From NCBI RefSeq assembly GCF_034424315.1, contig NZ_CP139972.1, positions 2,542,001 through 2,606,000 of the forward strand: a DNA stretch of 64,000 nt, read 5' to 3'. This stretch comes from Chitinophaga sancti (GTDB lineage: Bacteria > Bacteroidota > Bacteroidia > Chitinophagales > Chitinophagaceae). Under the pieces are notes generated by a model. That model did no database searches. It was not told the origin of the DNA and was given only the letters and a program-made list of their open reading frames with translations. Numbering within the stretch: position 1 is the first letter of the stretch; each line of letters opens with the position of its first letter. Shown piece after piece: positions 53,328 to 62,360 of this stretch. The translations under genes and the position numbers were made by a program.

Positions 53328-55217
53328 TTATTTCTTATGTAGTCGTATCACCTGCATGCTCAGGCCATCCAGCGTGATATTCCCTTTTGTAAAATCCGTC
53401 TCAACAGTAACAGGTACGCCCCTGTCTTCTTTGAGCACCGTTACCTGTGCCTTGGGCAGCAATGCTCCCAGGGCCTTCAGGTTGATCTTCACCTTCGCAT
53501 CTGTAGCACCTGCATTAATCAGCTTCACAATCACATCACCCGTCTTACTATCCTTCACCACAGATGCTGCCAGCGTAGAATCTTTCTGACGGTCGAATGT
53601 AAGCACATCGCTGATATATACATCTCCTGTATTCGCAGCGAACAATTGCTGTACATAATAATTCAGCGTTGGATACACGCCTGTATTATCAAAATAGATC
53701 AGGTCCGGGTTCCAGTTGGTATTCCCTTTCTTTGCCAGCAACGGTGCGTAGGAAGCCATATGCACAACATCGCCATTCCTTTCCAGGCTGGTCATGTAAG
53801 CGGCTTCTGAGATAGCATTGATGAATTTATTGCCTTTGGAAGCATATTCACCAATATACACTTTTGCTTTTTTCCTGTCGTACTTATCATAGCGTGCATT
53901 ATTCTTCAGGAACCATTCCGGGTCATTATAATAGTGCTCATCTACAACCGGCACTTTCAGTTTGTTCACGATCTCCCATCCCTTGTCATAATCTTCACCT
54001 TCTGAGAACGGACCTGCTGTACCAATGACACTTATTTCAGGATACTTTGCTTTCACTGCATGATAGATCATGGTAAAGCGCTCCTCAAAACCGGGTGTCA
54101 TTTTATCTTCATTCCCGATCCCCAGGTATTGCAGGTGGAATGGCTCGGGATGACCCGCAGCAGCACGTTTGGCCCCCCATGCAGAAGTAGCCGGACCATT
54201 TGCATATTCTACCAGGTCCAGCACATCCTGGATATAAGCCTGCATATCCTGCATCGGTATTCCTTTCTGGCCTGTGCCACCTATGGCCCAGGTACCCCCG
54301 GAATTCTGACAGCTAACTGCTGCAGCTAGGATAGGTACAGGTTTAGCACCGATGTCCTCACAAAACTGGAAGTATTCAAAATATCCCAGTCCAACTGACT
54401 GGTGATAGTTCCAGATGTTGCGCTGATCGACACGTGCTTCCAGCGGACCGATGGTATTCTTCCAGTTGTAAATATTTGCGATGCCATCTCCGTGTACAAG
54501 GCATCCGCCCGGGAAGCGCATAAAACGGGGATGCAGGTCTGCAATAGCCTGACCCAGATCAGCTCTCATCCCATTGACTCTGCCCTTGAATGTTTTCTTT
54601 GGAAAAAGAGATACCTGGTCTACCGCCAATTGGCCAATACCTTTTGCGATGATCACCAGGCAGGCACTATCATCAGTTTTATTCACTGTAATACCCGCTG
54701 CATATTGCTGCCAGTTTTTATTTGTAACATCAAAAGTGGTCTCACCGTAAATGTCACCTTTCCTGTTGCGAAGGCTCACTGTCACCGGCATTGTATTACC
54801 AGCCAGTTTAGCTGCAAACAGTGACAGATCGTATTGTTCACCTGCTTTTACAGGAATGCCGTTGAAACCATAGTTCGTAATACCCAGTCCTTCCTGTCCG
54901 GCATCCTGGATATCCAATATGATATAGTGTGTGTTGTTTTCATTAAGTGGCGACTTTGTTTCTACCGATAGTTTTCCATAAGCATATCCCCTGGGTGTAT
55001 ACTCCCATGCGGTCATCGGATTCCATCCCCTGTGGTCCGATCCTGTATACTCGAAAGAACGGTTCTGGATGAGTTCTGCATACAATCCCCCATCAGCAGC
55101 ATAGCTGATGTCTTCAAAGAAGATCCCGAATAGGTCAGGGCTGATAGCCTTTTGTTGCTGGGCAAAGGTCGCCGTGGAATAAAGGGCGATGATAAAGGTA
55201 AATAATGGACGTTGCAT
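53328..55217 (-). CDS. GH51 alpha-L-arabinofuranosidase
   Basis: 629 residues, signal peptide ATFAQQ. Opens with the GH51 pattern ISPDLFGIFFEDISYAADGGLYAELIQNRSFE (core FGIFFEDISYAADGG), then a carbohydrate-binding-like beta-sandwich (about 65-190), the TIM barrel with RFPGGCLVHGD, acid/base Glu in LGIGNEDK (about 368), nucleophile Glu in VYIGEYA (about 455), and a C-terminal jelly-roll. It removes alpha-L-Araf side chains. First gene of the minus-strand enzyme block, divergent from the sigma gene. Confidence 0.94.
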   Translation of the reverse strand: MQRPLFTFIIALYSTATFAQQQKAISPDLFGIFFEDISYAADGGLYAELIQNRSFEYTGSDHRGWNPMTAWEYTPRGYAYGKLSVETKSPLNENNTHYIILDIQDAGQEGLGITNYGFNGIPVKAGEQYDLSLFAAKLAGNTMPVTVSLRNRKGDIYGETTFDVTNKNWQQYAAGITVNKTDDSACLVIIAKGIGQLAVDQVSLFPKKTFKGRVNGMRADLGQAIADLHPRFMRFPGGCLVHGDGIANIYNWKNTIGPLEARVDQRNIWNYHQSVGLGYFEYFQFCEDIGAKPVPILAAAVSCQNSGGTWAIGGTGQKGIPMQDMQAYIQDVLDLVEYANGPATSAWGAKRAAAGHPEPFHLQYLGIGNEDKMTPGFEERFTMIYHAVKAKYPEISVIGTAGPFSEGEDYDKGWEIVNKLKVPVVDEHYYNDPEWFLKNNARYDKYDRKKAKVYIGEYASKGNKFINAISEAAYMTSLERNGDVVHMASYAPLLAKKGNTNWNPDLIYFDNTGVYPTLNYYVQQLFAANTGDVYISDVLTFDRQKDSTLAASVVKDSKTGDVIVKLINAGATDAKVKINLKALGALLPKAQVTVLKEDRGVPVTVETDFTKGNITLDGLSMQVIRLHKK

Positions 55218-55243
55218 ATAAATTGTAGTCTACGTTCATGTTA

Positions 55244-55256
55244 ATATACAAACCGA
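55244..55256 (-). promoter_or_regulatory. 13-bp motif upstream of GH51, shared with GH78
   Basis: Minus strand TCGGTTTGTATAT, 27 bp from the GH51 start; exact copy at 47336-47348. Two exact 13-mers at the same distance class from two PUL enzyme starts suggest a common promoter or operator. Confidence 0.5.
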
Positions 55257-55426
55257 TTTATTAAATGAGTATAAAAATCTTTAAATATCATTTTCTTTTT
55301 CCGTACCCGCACCCGAAGTAGCGCTCAATAAATTTTACCTCATCAGGAAGAATTAAAATTAATTGTCTGGCTGACAATATCTTATATCATAAAGGCTTTC
55401 CCCCTGACCGGTCTTAACGCAACCCG

Positions 55427-55463
55427 GAAACCCAGCAGCTGTATATAACTGCAACTGGGTTTC
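55427..55463 (+). promoter_or_regulatory. Hairpin with T-rich tail ahead of the second sigma gene
   Basis: GAAACCCAG ... CTGGGTTTC, nine perfect pairs, with an inner GCAG/CTGC helix, followed by TCTTTTCATTCTCCTTTT. It lies 46 bp before the sigma start and just upstream of a -7 box, so it could block read-through into the sigma gene or act as an attenuator. Confidence 0.45.
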
Positions 55464-55483
55464 TCTTTTCATTCTCCTTTTAC

Positions 55484-55491
55484 TACATTTG
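55484..55491 (+). promoter_or_regulatory. Candidate -7 box of the second sigma gene
   Basis: TACATTTG, a full TAnnTTTG match, 17 bp before ATG 55509. No clear -33 element at the expected position (TTTC at 55460-55463 is closest). Confidence 0.4.
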
Positions 55492-55508
55492 GTCAGCCAC
55501 GTAATGAT

Positions 55509-56069
55509 ATGACTTTAATACCCGAAAGCCAACAGCATGATCAATCATTCCATGACCTCCACCTGGAATCCAACTTTGAAGCCTTCTTTAAAGCACTCTA
55601 TCCCCAGCTCTGCATTTTCTGCAAGATCAAGTATAATTTAGATGCACACCTTGCCGAAGATATCGTGAATACCTCCTTCTCCAAACTCTGGGAAGCCCGG
55701 TATACACTGAACCCTCATCTCTCTGCCAGGGCTTACCTCTTTAAAATTGTTAACAACCAATGTCTTAACCTCCTCAAACACCAGAAGGTACAGGATCAGT
55801 ATATCCAATCCCAACTCAATATGCACAATACACCCGCTCCTCTTCCCGATGCTGACAGCCTGGACCTGAAGCAGCTCCGCGATGCCATCGACACCGCCAT
55901 CGCCGAACTCCCGGACCAGATGAGGAAAATATTTGAACTCAACCGGCACGATGGATTGAAGTATACCGAGATCGCCACCCGCCTGCACCTCTCTGTCAAA
56001 ACCGTAGAAACCCAGATGAGCCGGGCACTGCTTAAACTCAGGCAAAAACTGGCAGCCTTTATCCGTTAA
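55509..56069 (+). CDS. ECF RNA polymerase sigma factor (PUL 2)
   Basis: 186 residues. Region 2 at about 20-90 (FEAFFKALYPQLCIFCKIKYN, AEDIVNTSFSKLWEAR, ARAYLFKIVNNQCLNLLKH) and region 4 at about 120-182 (LPDQMRKIFELNRHDGLKYTEIATRLHLSV in part, with TVETQMSRALLKLRQKL), the standard Bacteroidota ECF pattern. Heads the plus-strand operon sigma-fecR-susC-susD, divergent from the enzyme block. It should activate susCD and perhaps the enzyme genes when FecR is triggered. Confidence 0.94.
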   Translation: MTLIPESQQHDQSFHDLHLESNFEAFFKALYPQLCIFCKIKYNLDAHLAEDIVNTSFSKLWEARYTLNPHLSARAYLFKIVNNQCLNLLKHQKVQDQYIQSQLNMHNTPAPLPDADSLDLKQLRDAIDTAIAELPDQMRKIFELNRHDGLKYTEIATRLHLSVKTVETQMSRALLKLRQKLAAFIR

Positions 56070-56127
56070 ATATTTTTTTACTCCTTGTAGGGGTAAGATT
56101 GCTTTTAATTGTATTATACCCGAGCGC

Positions 56128-57168
56128 ATGGAACAATCAATCAACGATGAACTTTTAACCAGGTACCTGGCCAATGAGGCAAACGCCTCAGAGTGCGCCC
56201 TCGTAGAAAGCTGGATGGCCGAAAGCGAGACGAACCGCCAGTACCTCGACACACTGCACCAGGCATGGCAACTGGCAGCTGCCCGCCCATTGCTTGAAAT
56301 GGATATGGAAGAGAAATGGAGGCAGTTCAGGCACGCCAGGAAAAAAAAGGTATCAATCAAAAGACCACTGGCAATCTTTGCTGCCGCCGCTGCCATCTGC
56401 CTGCTCATTATTACCAGCTGGCAATGGCTGAACAGGCAAGTGGCAAACCGGATCAGTGAAACAAACACAGGTACTCATCCAGCACATGACAGTTTGCATT
56501 ACGCTACCAACACCAGCGGAAAAGCAATGCCACTCACCCTGCCCGATGGAACCCACCTCCTGCTCGCTGATCAAAGCGCCCTCACCTGGCGGGAACCCTT
56601 CCTCTCCAGCCGCGCCATCAGCATGACGGGAAAGGCGTTCTTCCAGGTAAGCAAGAACGGACAACATCCATTCATAGTGATCAGTGGAGACATCTCTACC
56701 ACAGTACTGGGAACAGACTTCGAGATCAATACCTTTCACGACATCAGCGTCAGACTATACAGTGGCAAAGTGATGATTGCCTCTTCCAACACCGGGAGGA
56801 TGAAAAACAAAGTCTACCTCGCCCCCGGTCAGGAATTCATATACGGCCCACAGATCATCGTCCGCTCCTTTCTGCAGCAAGTGCCTTCCGTTACGAAAGA
56901 CAGCCATCCTGCCGAAGACCCTTACATTGCCAATGGCGAAGAAAACAACTGGTATATGTTCAACAACCAGTCACTCGAAGAAGTACTGAATCAACTCGAA
57001 GCCATCTATAAAGTGAGGATCATTTATAACAAAGCAGATATAAAAAACATCTATTTCACAGCCCGGTATGAAAGAACAGAATCGCTTACTTCCATCTTAA
57101 AACGAATTGCAAAATTAAACGACCTTAAGATCACCGACAATGATAGCGTTATGATAATTAAAAAGTAA
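56128..57168 (+). CDS. FecR-family anti-sigma factor (PUL 2)
   Basis: 346 residues: cytoplasmic part with LLTRYLANEANASECALVESWMAESETNRQYL (DUF4880-like; core CALVESWMAESETNR), membrane segment at about 75-95 (LAIFAAAAAICLLIITSW), FecR domain with LTLPDGTHLLLADQSALTW, ISMTGKAFFQVSKNG, TTVLGTDFEINTF and VRLYSGKVMI, then a complete DUF4974 region (FNNQSLEEVLNQLEAIYKV to the end). 58 bp after the sigma gene. It is longer at the C-terminus than the FecR of PUL 1. Confidence 0.94.
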   Translation: MEQSINDELLTRYLANEANASECALVESWMAESETNRQYLDTLHQAWQLAAARPLLEMDMEEKWRQFRHARKKKVSIKRPLAIFAAAAAICLLIITSWQWLNRQVANRISETNTGTHPAHDSLHYATNTSGKAMPLTLPDGTHLLLADQSALTWREPFLSSRAISMTGKAFFQVSKNGQHPFIVISGDISTTVLGTDFEINTFHDISVRLYSGKVMIASSNTGRMKNKVYLAPGQEFIYGPQIIVRSFLQQVPSVTKDSHPAEDPYIANGEENNWYMFNNQSLEEVLNQLEAIYKVRIIYNKADIKNIYFTARYERTESLTSILKRIAKLNDLKITDNDSVMIIKK

Positions 57169-57257
57169 AACCCAGATACATATTTTCCACGTATAGCCCA
57201 TCTTATCAGTCATACCGATTGATAACAGGGCTGTTGTTTCCTGATAAAACTACAAAA

Positions 57258-60200
57258 ATGAAATCCAAGCAACCCTGGACCCGGGCCTCCATGATAGCCC
57301 TGATCTTTCTACCCTTATGGACCTTTGCGCAAACCCAGATGAGCGACGTAAAAGGGATTGTACACAGTGAAGATAGTCATCCCGTAATAGGCGCCACCGT
57401 TGTGATCCGCAACACGCAAAACAATTTCACAACCGGTGCCAAAACAGATACCGCGGGCATTTTCAACATGCGCGTACCCGCCGGCGGCCCTTACCTGTTT
57501 TCTATCTCCAGCATCGGTTTTGAACCAAAGACCTATTCCGGGTATGCACTCAGAGCCGGTACTACTTTCAACCTGGATGTATCGCTGAAAGCAGCCGTTG
57601 GTTCACTGGACCAGGTAGTGGTAGTTGGGTATGGCACCCAGCGCAAATCCAATCTCACCGGTGCAGTAGCCTCTCTCAATACAGAGAACCTGCAACAACG
57701 CCCGGTTACCCGCGTAGACCAGGCCCTGATTGGCCAGATGGCGGGTGTCGCTGTAAAACAAACCACGGGTACCCCCGGCAAAGCCTTTAGTGTACAGGTA
57801 AGAGGCGCAGCATCTATTTCTGCCGGTAATGAGCCCCTTTACGTTATCGATGGTTTCCCATTATCTACAGCTGCTCCCGGTTCCTCCGGCAGCTTCGGAA
57901 ACGGGAACCCCATGGATAACATCAACCCCGATGATATCGAATCTATCCAGGTATTGAAAGATGCCGCCTCCTCAGCTATCTACGGTTCCAGGGGAGGTAA
58001 TGGGGTAGTGCTCATCACCACAAAAAGAGGCAAAACAGGTAAAGCAGAGATCAGTTTCAATGCCAATGCAGGCTATTCCAAAGCTGTCAAAAAACTCGAT
58101 GTACTCAGCGGCAAAGAATGGATAGACCGGGCCACTGAAATGATCAACCGGCAATGGATAAACTCCGGTGCAAACAGAACAGCCACACAAACCAATGCGG
58201 AAAGAAGAACACTCCTTGGCCTTCCCGCAACTGGCATCGACATCAATTACATGACTGATGACCGGTGGACACAAGCCGGTTACGGAGGTCTTAAATTCAT
58301 CGACTGGCAGGATGAAGCCTTCAGACAAGCTTCGCTGCAAAACTACCAGCTATCTGCCCGGGGAGGTACCGGTGTACTGAACTATTTCCTTTCTGGTAAC
58401 TATACAAAGACAGAAGGCCTGGTAAAGAAAACTGATTATACATTGTATTCCATAAGGGCGAACTTTGAAGTGAAAGCAAACGACAGGCTGAAACTTGGTT
58501 TAAATATCAACCCCTCCTACTCCATCACCAATGATCCCGGCGTGGAAGGCAAAGACAACATCCTGCATCAATTAGTTTCTGCTACCCCGGTACAATTATT
58601 CGACGCACAAAACGTAAACGTATTTACCTACGATCGCTATCCATGGGCCGTGTCCAATAACAGTCCACTGGCTAAATTGTTGAACTTTACAGGCGCCACC
58701 AAACGGTTCAGAACACTCACCAGTGTATATGGTGATTATGAAATTCTGAAAGGCCTGCATTTCAAAACAACTGTGAACCTGGACAACACAGATAATACAT
58801 CCAAAACCTACCAACCGAATGCTGTGACGGTATCTTCTTATTCTACAAGACTGGCTTCGCCGAATGCCGGCACCTTTGGATCACTGACCCAATATCGCCG
58901 CCAGACATTTGTAAATGAAAATACCTTAAACTACAATCATAACTTCGGCAAGACACACGATGTATCCCTGCTGGCAGGTTTCTCCTATAACAGTGATTAC
59001 CTCTATGCAAACTTGCAACGATCTTCAGGAGGATTCAACTATAGCAATATCACCACCCTGAATGGTGCCGTAGCAATCACCGGCAACAGCACAGAAACAC
59101 AGAATAAACTGCTCTCTTTCTTTGGCCGGGCACAATATGCTTACAAGGGCAAATATCTTTTATCTGCCAGTTTACGCCGTGATGGTTCCTCCCGTTTTGG
59201 TAACAATACAAAATGGGCGTTATTCCCTGCTGCTTCCATCGGCTGGAATATCATGGATGAATCTTTCATGCACCACCTGACAGCACTTAGTAACCTTAAA
59301 CTCCGCGTGAGTTATGGAGAGACCGGCAACTACAACATTGGTGACTACGCCAGTATTGCATTGCTGAGCGCCGCCAATGCTTCACTGAACAATACCTCTG
59401 TGGCCGGACAAACACAGGGCTCTATTGTCAACCCTGATCTGACCTGGGAAAAAAGCCAGACTATTGATGGAGGTATTGATTTCGGGTTCTTCAATAACCG
59501 CATCTCAGGCGCTATTGATTACTATAACAAGGTTACATCAAGCCTGCTCCTGAATGTACCCATCCTGGCCACCACCGGTTTTCAAACTTACCTGAGCAAT
59601 GCTGGCAGGGTAAGAAACACTGGCTGGGAATTCGAACTGAATGCAAAAGTGATCAGTACAAAAGATTTCAGCTGGAGCCTGAATGGGAACCTGACCCTTA
59701 CTAAGAATAAACTGGTGGCCCTCCCTAACGGACAAAAACAAATCGTCATCCCTTCCAGCCTGGGTGATGCCGCAGTGCATAGCATTCTGAAAGTAGGCGA
59801 ACCGATCTACAGCATTTATGTACTGAAAAGGATCGGTGTACTGAGCCAGGAAGACATCAACAAAGGAGTACCCCTGTACACCAGTGAAACCGCCGGTGAC
59901 CCCAGGTATTACGATGCCAATGGAGATGGTGTGATCAACAGCAGTGACAGGGTAATAGTTGGTAAACCAGGGCCTGACCGTATCTGGGGAATCACCAGCA
60001 CATTCCAGTACCACAATTTCGATCTGGCTTGCCTGGTACAGGGTCAAAGTGGTGGCTCCATTTACTCCCTGCTGGGCAGGGCCATCAACCGGGTGGGCAT
60101 GAGTTCTCTCGAAAATACACTGGGCATCATGCGTGACCGCTGGCGCTCAGCAGAGGCACCGGGTAATGGTATCACCAGCAAGGCAGTGACCAGCACCACC

Positions 60201-60485
60201 TACATTGCCAGTACTGACTGGTTATACTCTTCCAACTACTGGCGGGTACGCAGCATAACGCTGGGATACAACCTGGGGAAGGCGTTGAAGACAAAGCAGG
60301 TCAGTGCAGCAAGAATTTACATAACTGCAGAAAACTACTTTGGTCACGACAGGTATTATGGTGGTTTTAACCCGGAAGCAGCCAACACCGACGTCAGCGG
60401 AAGTACCAGTTTCCCTGAAGCTGGCGACTATGGCGGACTACCACTGCCCAAATCACTGATCCTTGGATTAAACATTACCTTCTAA
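57258..60485 (+). CDS. SusC/RagA TonB-dependent transporter without STN domain (PUL 2)
   Basis: 1,075 residues from ATG 57258-57260; an upstream start at 57219 would add residues before the signal peptide (LPLWTFAQ). Seen: carboxypeptidase-regulatory-like domain (about 30-110, VKGIVHSEDSHPVIGATV), TonB box region DQVVVVGYGTQRKSNLTGAV, plug with ALIGQMAGVAVKQTTGTPG, PLYVIDGFPL and VLKDAASSAIYGSRGGNGV, then the barrel with the NDxxR-like and DRYYGGFNPEA segments, ending GLNITF. No STN domain is seen, although a FecR/sigma pair heads the operon. Directly followed by susD. Confidence 0.95.
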   Translation: MKSKQPWTRASMIALIFLPLWTFAQTQMSDVKGIVHSEDSHPVIGATVVIRNTQNNFTTGAKTDTAGIFNMRVPAGGPYLFSISSIGFEPKTYSGYALRAGTTFNLDVSLKAAVGSLDQVVVVGYGTQRKSNLTGAVASLNTENLQQRPVTRVDQALIGQMAGVAVKQTTGTPGKAFSVQVRGAASISAGNEPLYVIDGFPLSTAAPGSSGSFGNGNPMDNINPDDIESIQVLKDAASSAIYGSRGGNGVVLITTKRGKTGKAEISFNANAGYSKAVKKLDVLSGKEWIDRATEMINRQWINSGANRTATQTNAERRTLLGLPATGIDINYMTDDRWTQAGYGGLKFIDWQDEAFRQASLQNYQLSARGGTGVLNYFLSGNYTKTEGLVKKTDYTLYSIRANFEVKANDRLKLGLNINPSYSITNDPGVEGKDNILHQLVSATPVQLFDAQNVNVFTYDRYPWAVSNNSPLAKLLNFTGATKRFRTLTSVYGDYEILKGLHFKTTVNLDNTDNTSKTYQPNAVTVSSYSTRLASPNAGTFGSLTQYRRQTFVNENTLNYNHNFGKTHDVSLLAGFSYNSDYLYANLQRSSGGFNYSNITTLNGAVAITGNSTETQNKLLSFFGRAQYAYKGKYLLSASLRRDGSSRFGNNTKWALFPAASIGWNIMDESFMHHLTALSNLKLRVSYGETGNYNIGDYASIALLSAANASLNNTSVAGQTQGSIVNPDLTWEKSQTIDGGIDFGFFNNRISGAIDYYNKVTSSLLLNVPILATTGFQTYLSNAGRVRNTGWEFELNAKVISTKDFSWSLNGNLTLTKNKLVALPNGQKQIVIPSSLGDAAVHSILKVGEPIYSIYVLKRIGVLSQEDINKGVPLYTSETAGDPRYYDANGDGVINSSDRVIVGKPGPDRIWGITSTFQYHNFDLACLVQGQSGGSIYSLLGRAINRVGMSSLENTLGIMRDRWRSAEAPGNGITSKAVTSTTYIASTDWLYSSNYWRVRSITLGYNLGKALKTKQVSAARIYITAENYFGHDRYYGGFNPEAANTDVSGSTSFPEAGDYGGLPLPKSLILGLNITF

Positions 60486-60496
60486 TCGCATTCCAC

Positions 60497-62023
60497 ATGA
60501 GAAACATCCTGCTATTACTGACCATATTTATCATATCATCCTGTAAGACAGATCTGGACCTGCAACCCATTTCATCTGTAACGACGGACAATTTCTTTGC
60601 GAATTCAAACGACTTTGTACAGGGGACGAACGCTATTTACAACGACCTTCTCAAATATCCTGACAGGTGTTACAACTTGTCTGAAACGCGGTCTGACAAC
60701 CTGTATGCCGTATCAGATGGTGGCGTAAGAGACTGGGAAGGCGTGAATGACTTTTACAATGACCTCTCCACCAATGCGTATATGTCCGAGGCATGGGTAA
60801 CGAACTACAATGGTATCTTCCGTGCAAACCTTGTTCTGCAAAACCTGGCGGAAAGAGGTAGCCTGGTTACAGATACGGTATTGCGTACACGCCTGCAGGC
60901 AGAGGCCAGGTTCCTGCGTGCATTTTTCTACTTCGACCTGGTCAGGTTGTTTGGCAAAGTGCCCCTGGTAGATAAAACCGTGCTGGCAGCAGCAGCAGCT
61001 AACATTGGCAGAAGCCCGGTATCAGACATCTACAGCCTTATCATCAGTGACCTGAAATATGCCGCCGATCATTTACCAGCCACCAATGGCACCACTTCCA
61101 CTGCAGATACCTATGCTGCGGCAGACAGGGGCCGGCCTACAAAATATGCAGCCAAAGGCATCTTAGCCCTCGTTTACATGACCCGCTCCGCACCGACCTA
61201 TAGCATAGACGGTCCGGGCCTTGGATTGAATGAATGGCAACAGGCAGCCGATCTGCTGAATGAGATCATCAATAGTAATAACTATGCCTTCCTCTCTTCA
61301 TTCACTGATATCTTTTCTTACACCAATGAGTACAATAAAGAGGTTGTTTACAATATCGACTACACCAGTGGCGCTTCTCCCTCAGTAGGTGCTTCTTATC
61401 CCGGCATCCTGGTACCTGATACCTATTTCTCCGCCATCTCAAAGAACACACAGGGAGGGCTAACCATCCGCCCGGTATCCACTAACCTGCTGAATAGTTT
61501 CGAAACCGGCGACGTCAGGAAAGCCTTTACAATTCAAACAGGCTATACCAATACCAACGGGCAGGTAGAGACCCGCTCCTTCCTGAAAAAATATGTAGAT
61601 ATCACTAAGGTGCCTACAGTGACCCAGGACTGGGCCATCAACTTCATCGTGCTGCGGTATACAGATGTATTGATGCTGAAAGCAGAATGCGTCTTACACG
61701 GGGCAGCAGGCTCACAGACCGCCGATGTGGATGCAATTGTGAACAAGGTAAGAACCAGGGCCGGGCTGACAGCTAACAAGGTAAATGTGACACTGGCAGA
61801 ACTGATGGAAGAGAGAAGAAAAGAATTCGCGGCAGAAGGAAGCAGGTGGCATGACCTTATAAGAAGTGGACTGATCACTTCAATCATCCCCGCCTGGATA
61901 GCTACTGAAGACGTTCAAAATAAGATTCAGCCATTTACTACCAACTACATTATTTACCCGGTACCTAAATCACAGCTGGATATAGCACCGGGGCTGTATA
62001 CACAGAACAACGGCTATAACTGA
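60497..62023 (+). CDS. SusD/RagB glycan-binding outer-membrane lipoprotein (PUL 2)
   Basis: 508 residues; lipobox IISSC (Cys16). Classical SusD pattern: TDLDLQPISSVTTDNFFAN, ARFLRAFFYFDLVRLFGKVPLV, a TPR-like helical core, VLRYTDVLMLKAECV, VNKVRTRAGL, and LMEERRKEFAAEGSRWHDLIRSG (core ERRKEFAAEGSRWHDL) near the C-terminus with a terminal NNGYN. It starts 11 bp after susC and is followed by a very strong terminator. It captures glycan at the surface and hands it to SusC. Confidence 0.95.
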   Translation: MRNILLLLTIFIISSCKTDLDLQPISSVTTDNFFANSNDFVQGTNAIYNDLLKYPDRCYNLSETRSDNLYAVSDGGVRDWEGVNDFYNDLSTNAYMSEAWVTNYNGIFRANLVLQNLAERGSLVTDTVLRTRLQAEARFLRAFFYFDLVRLFGKVPLVDKTVLAAAAANIGRSPVSDIYSLIISDLKYAADHLPATNGTTSTADTYAAADRGRPTKYAAKGILALVYMTRSAPTYSIDGPGLGLNEWQQAADLLNEIINSNNYAFLSSFTDIFSYTNEYNKEVVYNIDYTSGASPSVGASYPGILVPDTYFSAISKNTQGGLTIRPVSTNLLNSFETGDVRKAFTIQTGYTNTNGQVETRSFLKKYVDITKVPTVTQDWAINFIVLRYTDVLMLKAECVLHGAAGSQTADVDAIVNKVRTRAGLTANKVNVTLAELMEERRKEFAAEGSRWHDLIRSGLITSIIPAWIATEDVQNKIQPFTTNYIIYPVPKSQLDIAPGLYTQNNGYN

Positions 62024-62040
62024 TCCGCGGGCAACTATTA

Positions 62041-62092
62041 AAAATGCGTATCACTATGATTACTGATAATATCATGGTGATACGCATTTTTT
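62041..62092 (+). terminator. Terminator of the second SusCD operon
   Basis: AAAATGCGTATCAC ... GTGATACGCATTTTTT, 14-pair stem with an inner weak helix, 18 bp past the susD stop. Confidence 0.93.
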
Positions 62093-62360
62093 CATTTATT
62101 AACTCAAAAGATTTCAAAAATAATTTCACTTTTTTAAACGCAGCATTCATTGAAAATTCTTCCATAAAATGATTCTTTCCTTATCACAAGGCGAATAATA
62201 AAAATTTCTTTTATTGAAATATTCAAAAGGAGTTTTAATTTTTCATCGTGAAACGAACTAATCGTTCGTCCCCAGCAACCATTCAAAAAACTACTAACAA
62301 AAATATTCACCCATATTAAACTTGAATGTTTAATGACCAAGCACGTACAAATCCCAAATT
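62093..62360. other. AT-rich intergenic region with two dyads
   Basis: Within the 337 bp from the susD stop to the next gene, this part is very AT-rich and has no coding sequence. It contains ACGAAC-TAATC-GTTCGT (62253-62269) and ATTAAAC-TTGAAT-GTTTAAT (62315-62334). The latter ends 26 bp before ATG 62361 and is a candidate operator for the small DNA-binding-like protein. No promoter matching the consensus was found. Confidence 0.4.

Noticed and set aside
55638..56468. Long open frame on the minus strand opposite the sigma and fecR genes (276 codons)
   Set aside because: It lies wholly antisense to two well-supported genes, has no recognisable domain, and its Ser/Cys/Leu-rich text is typical of a shadow frame.
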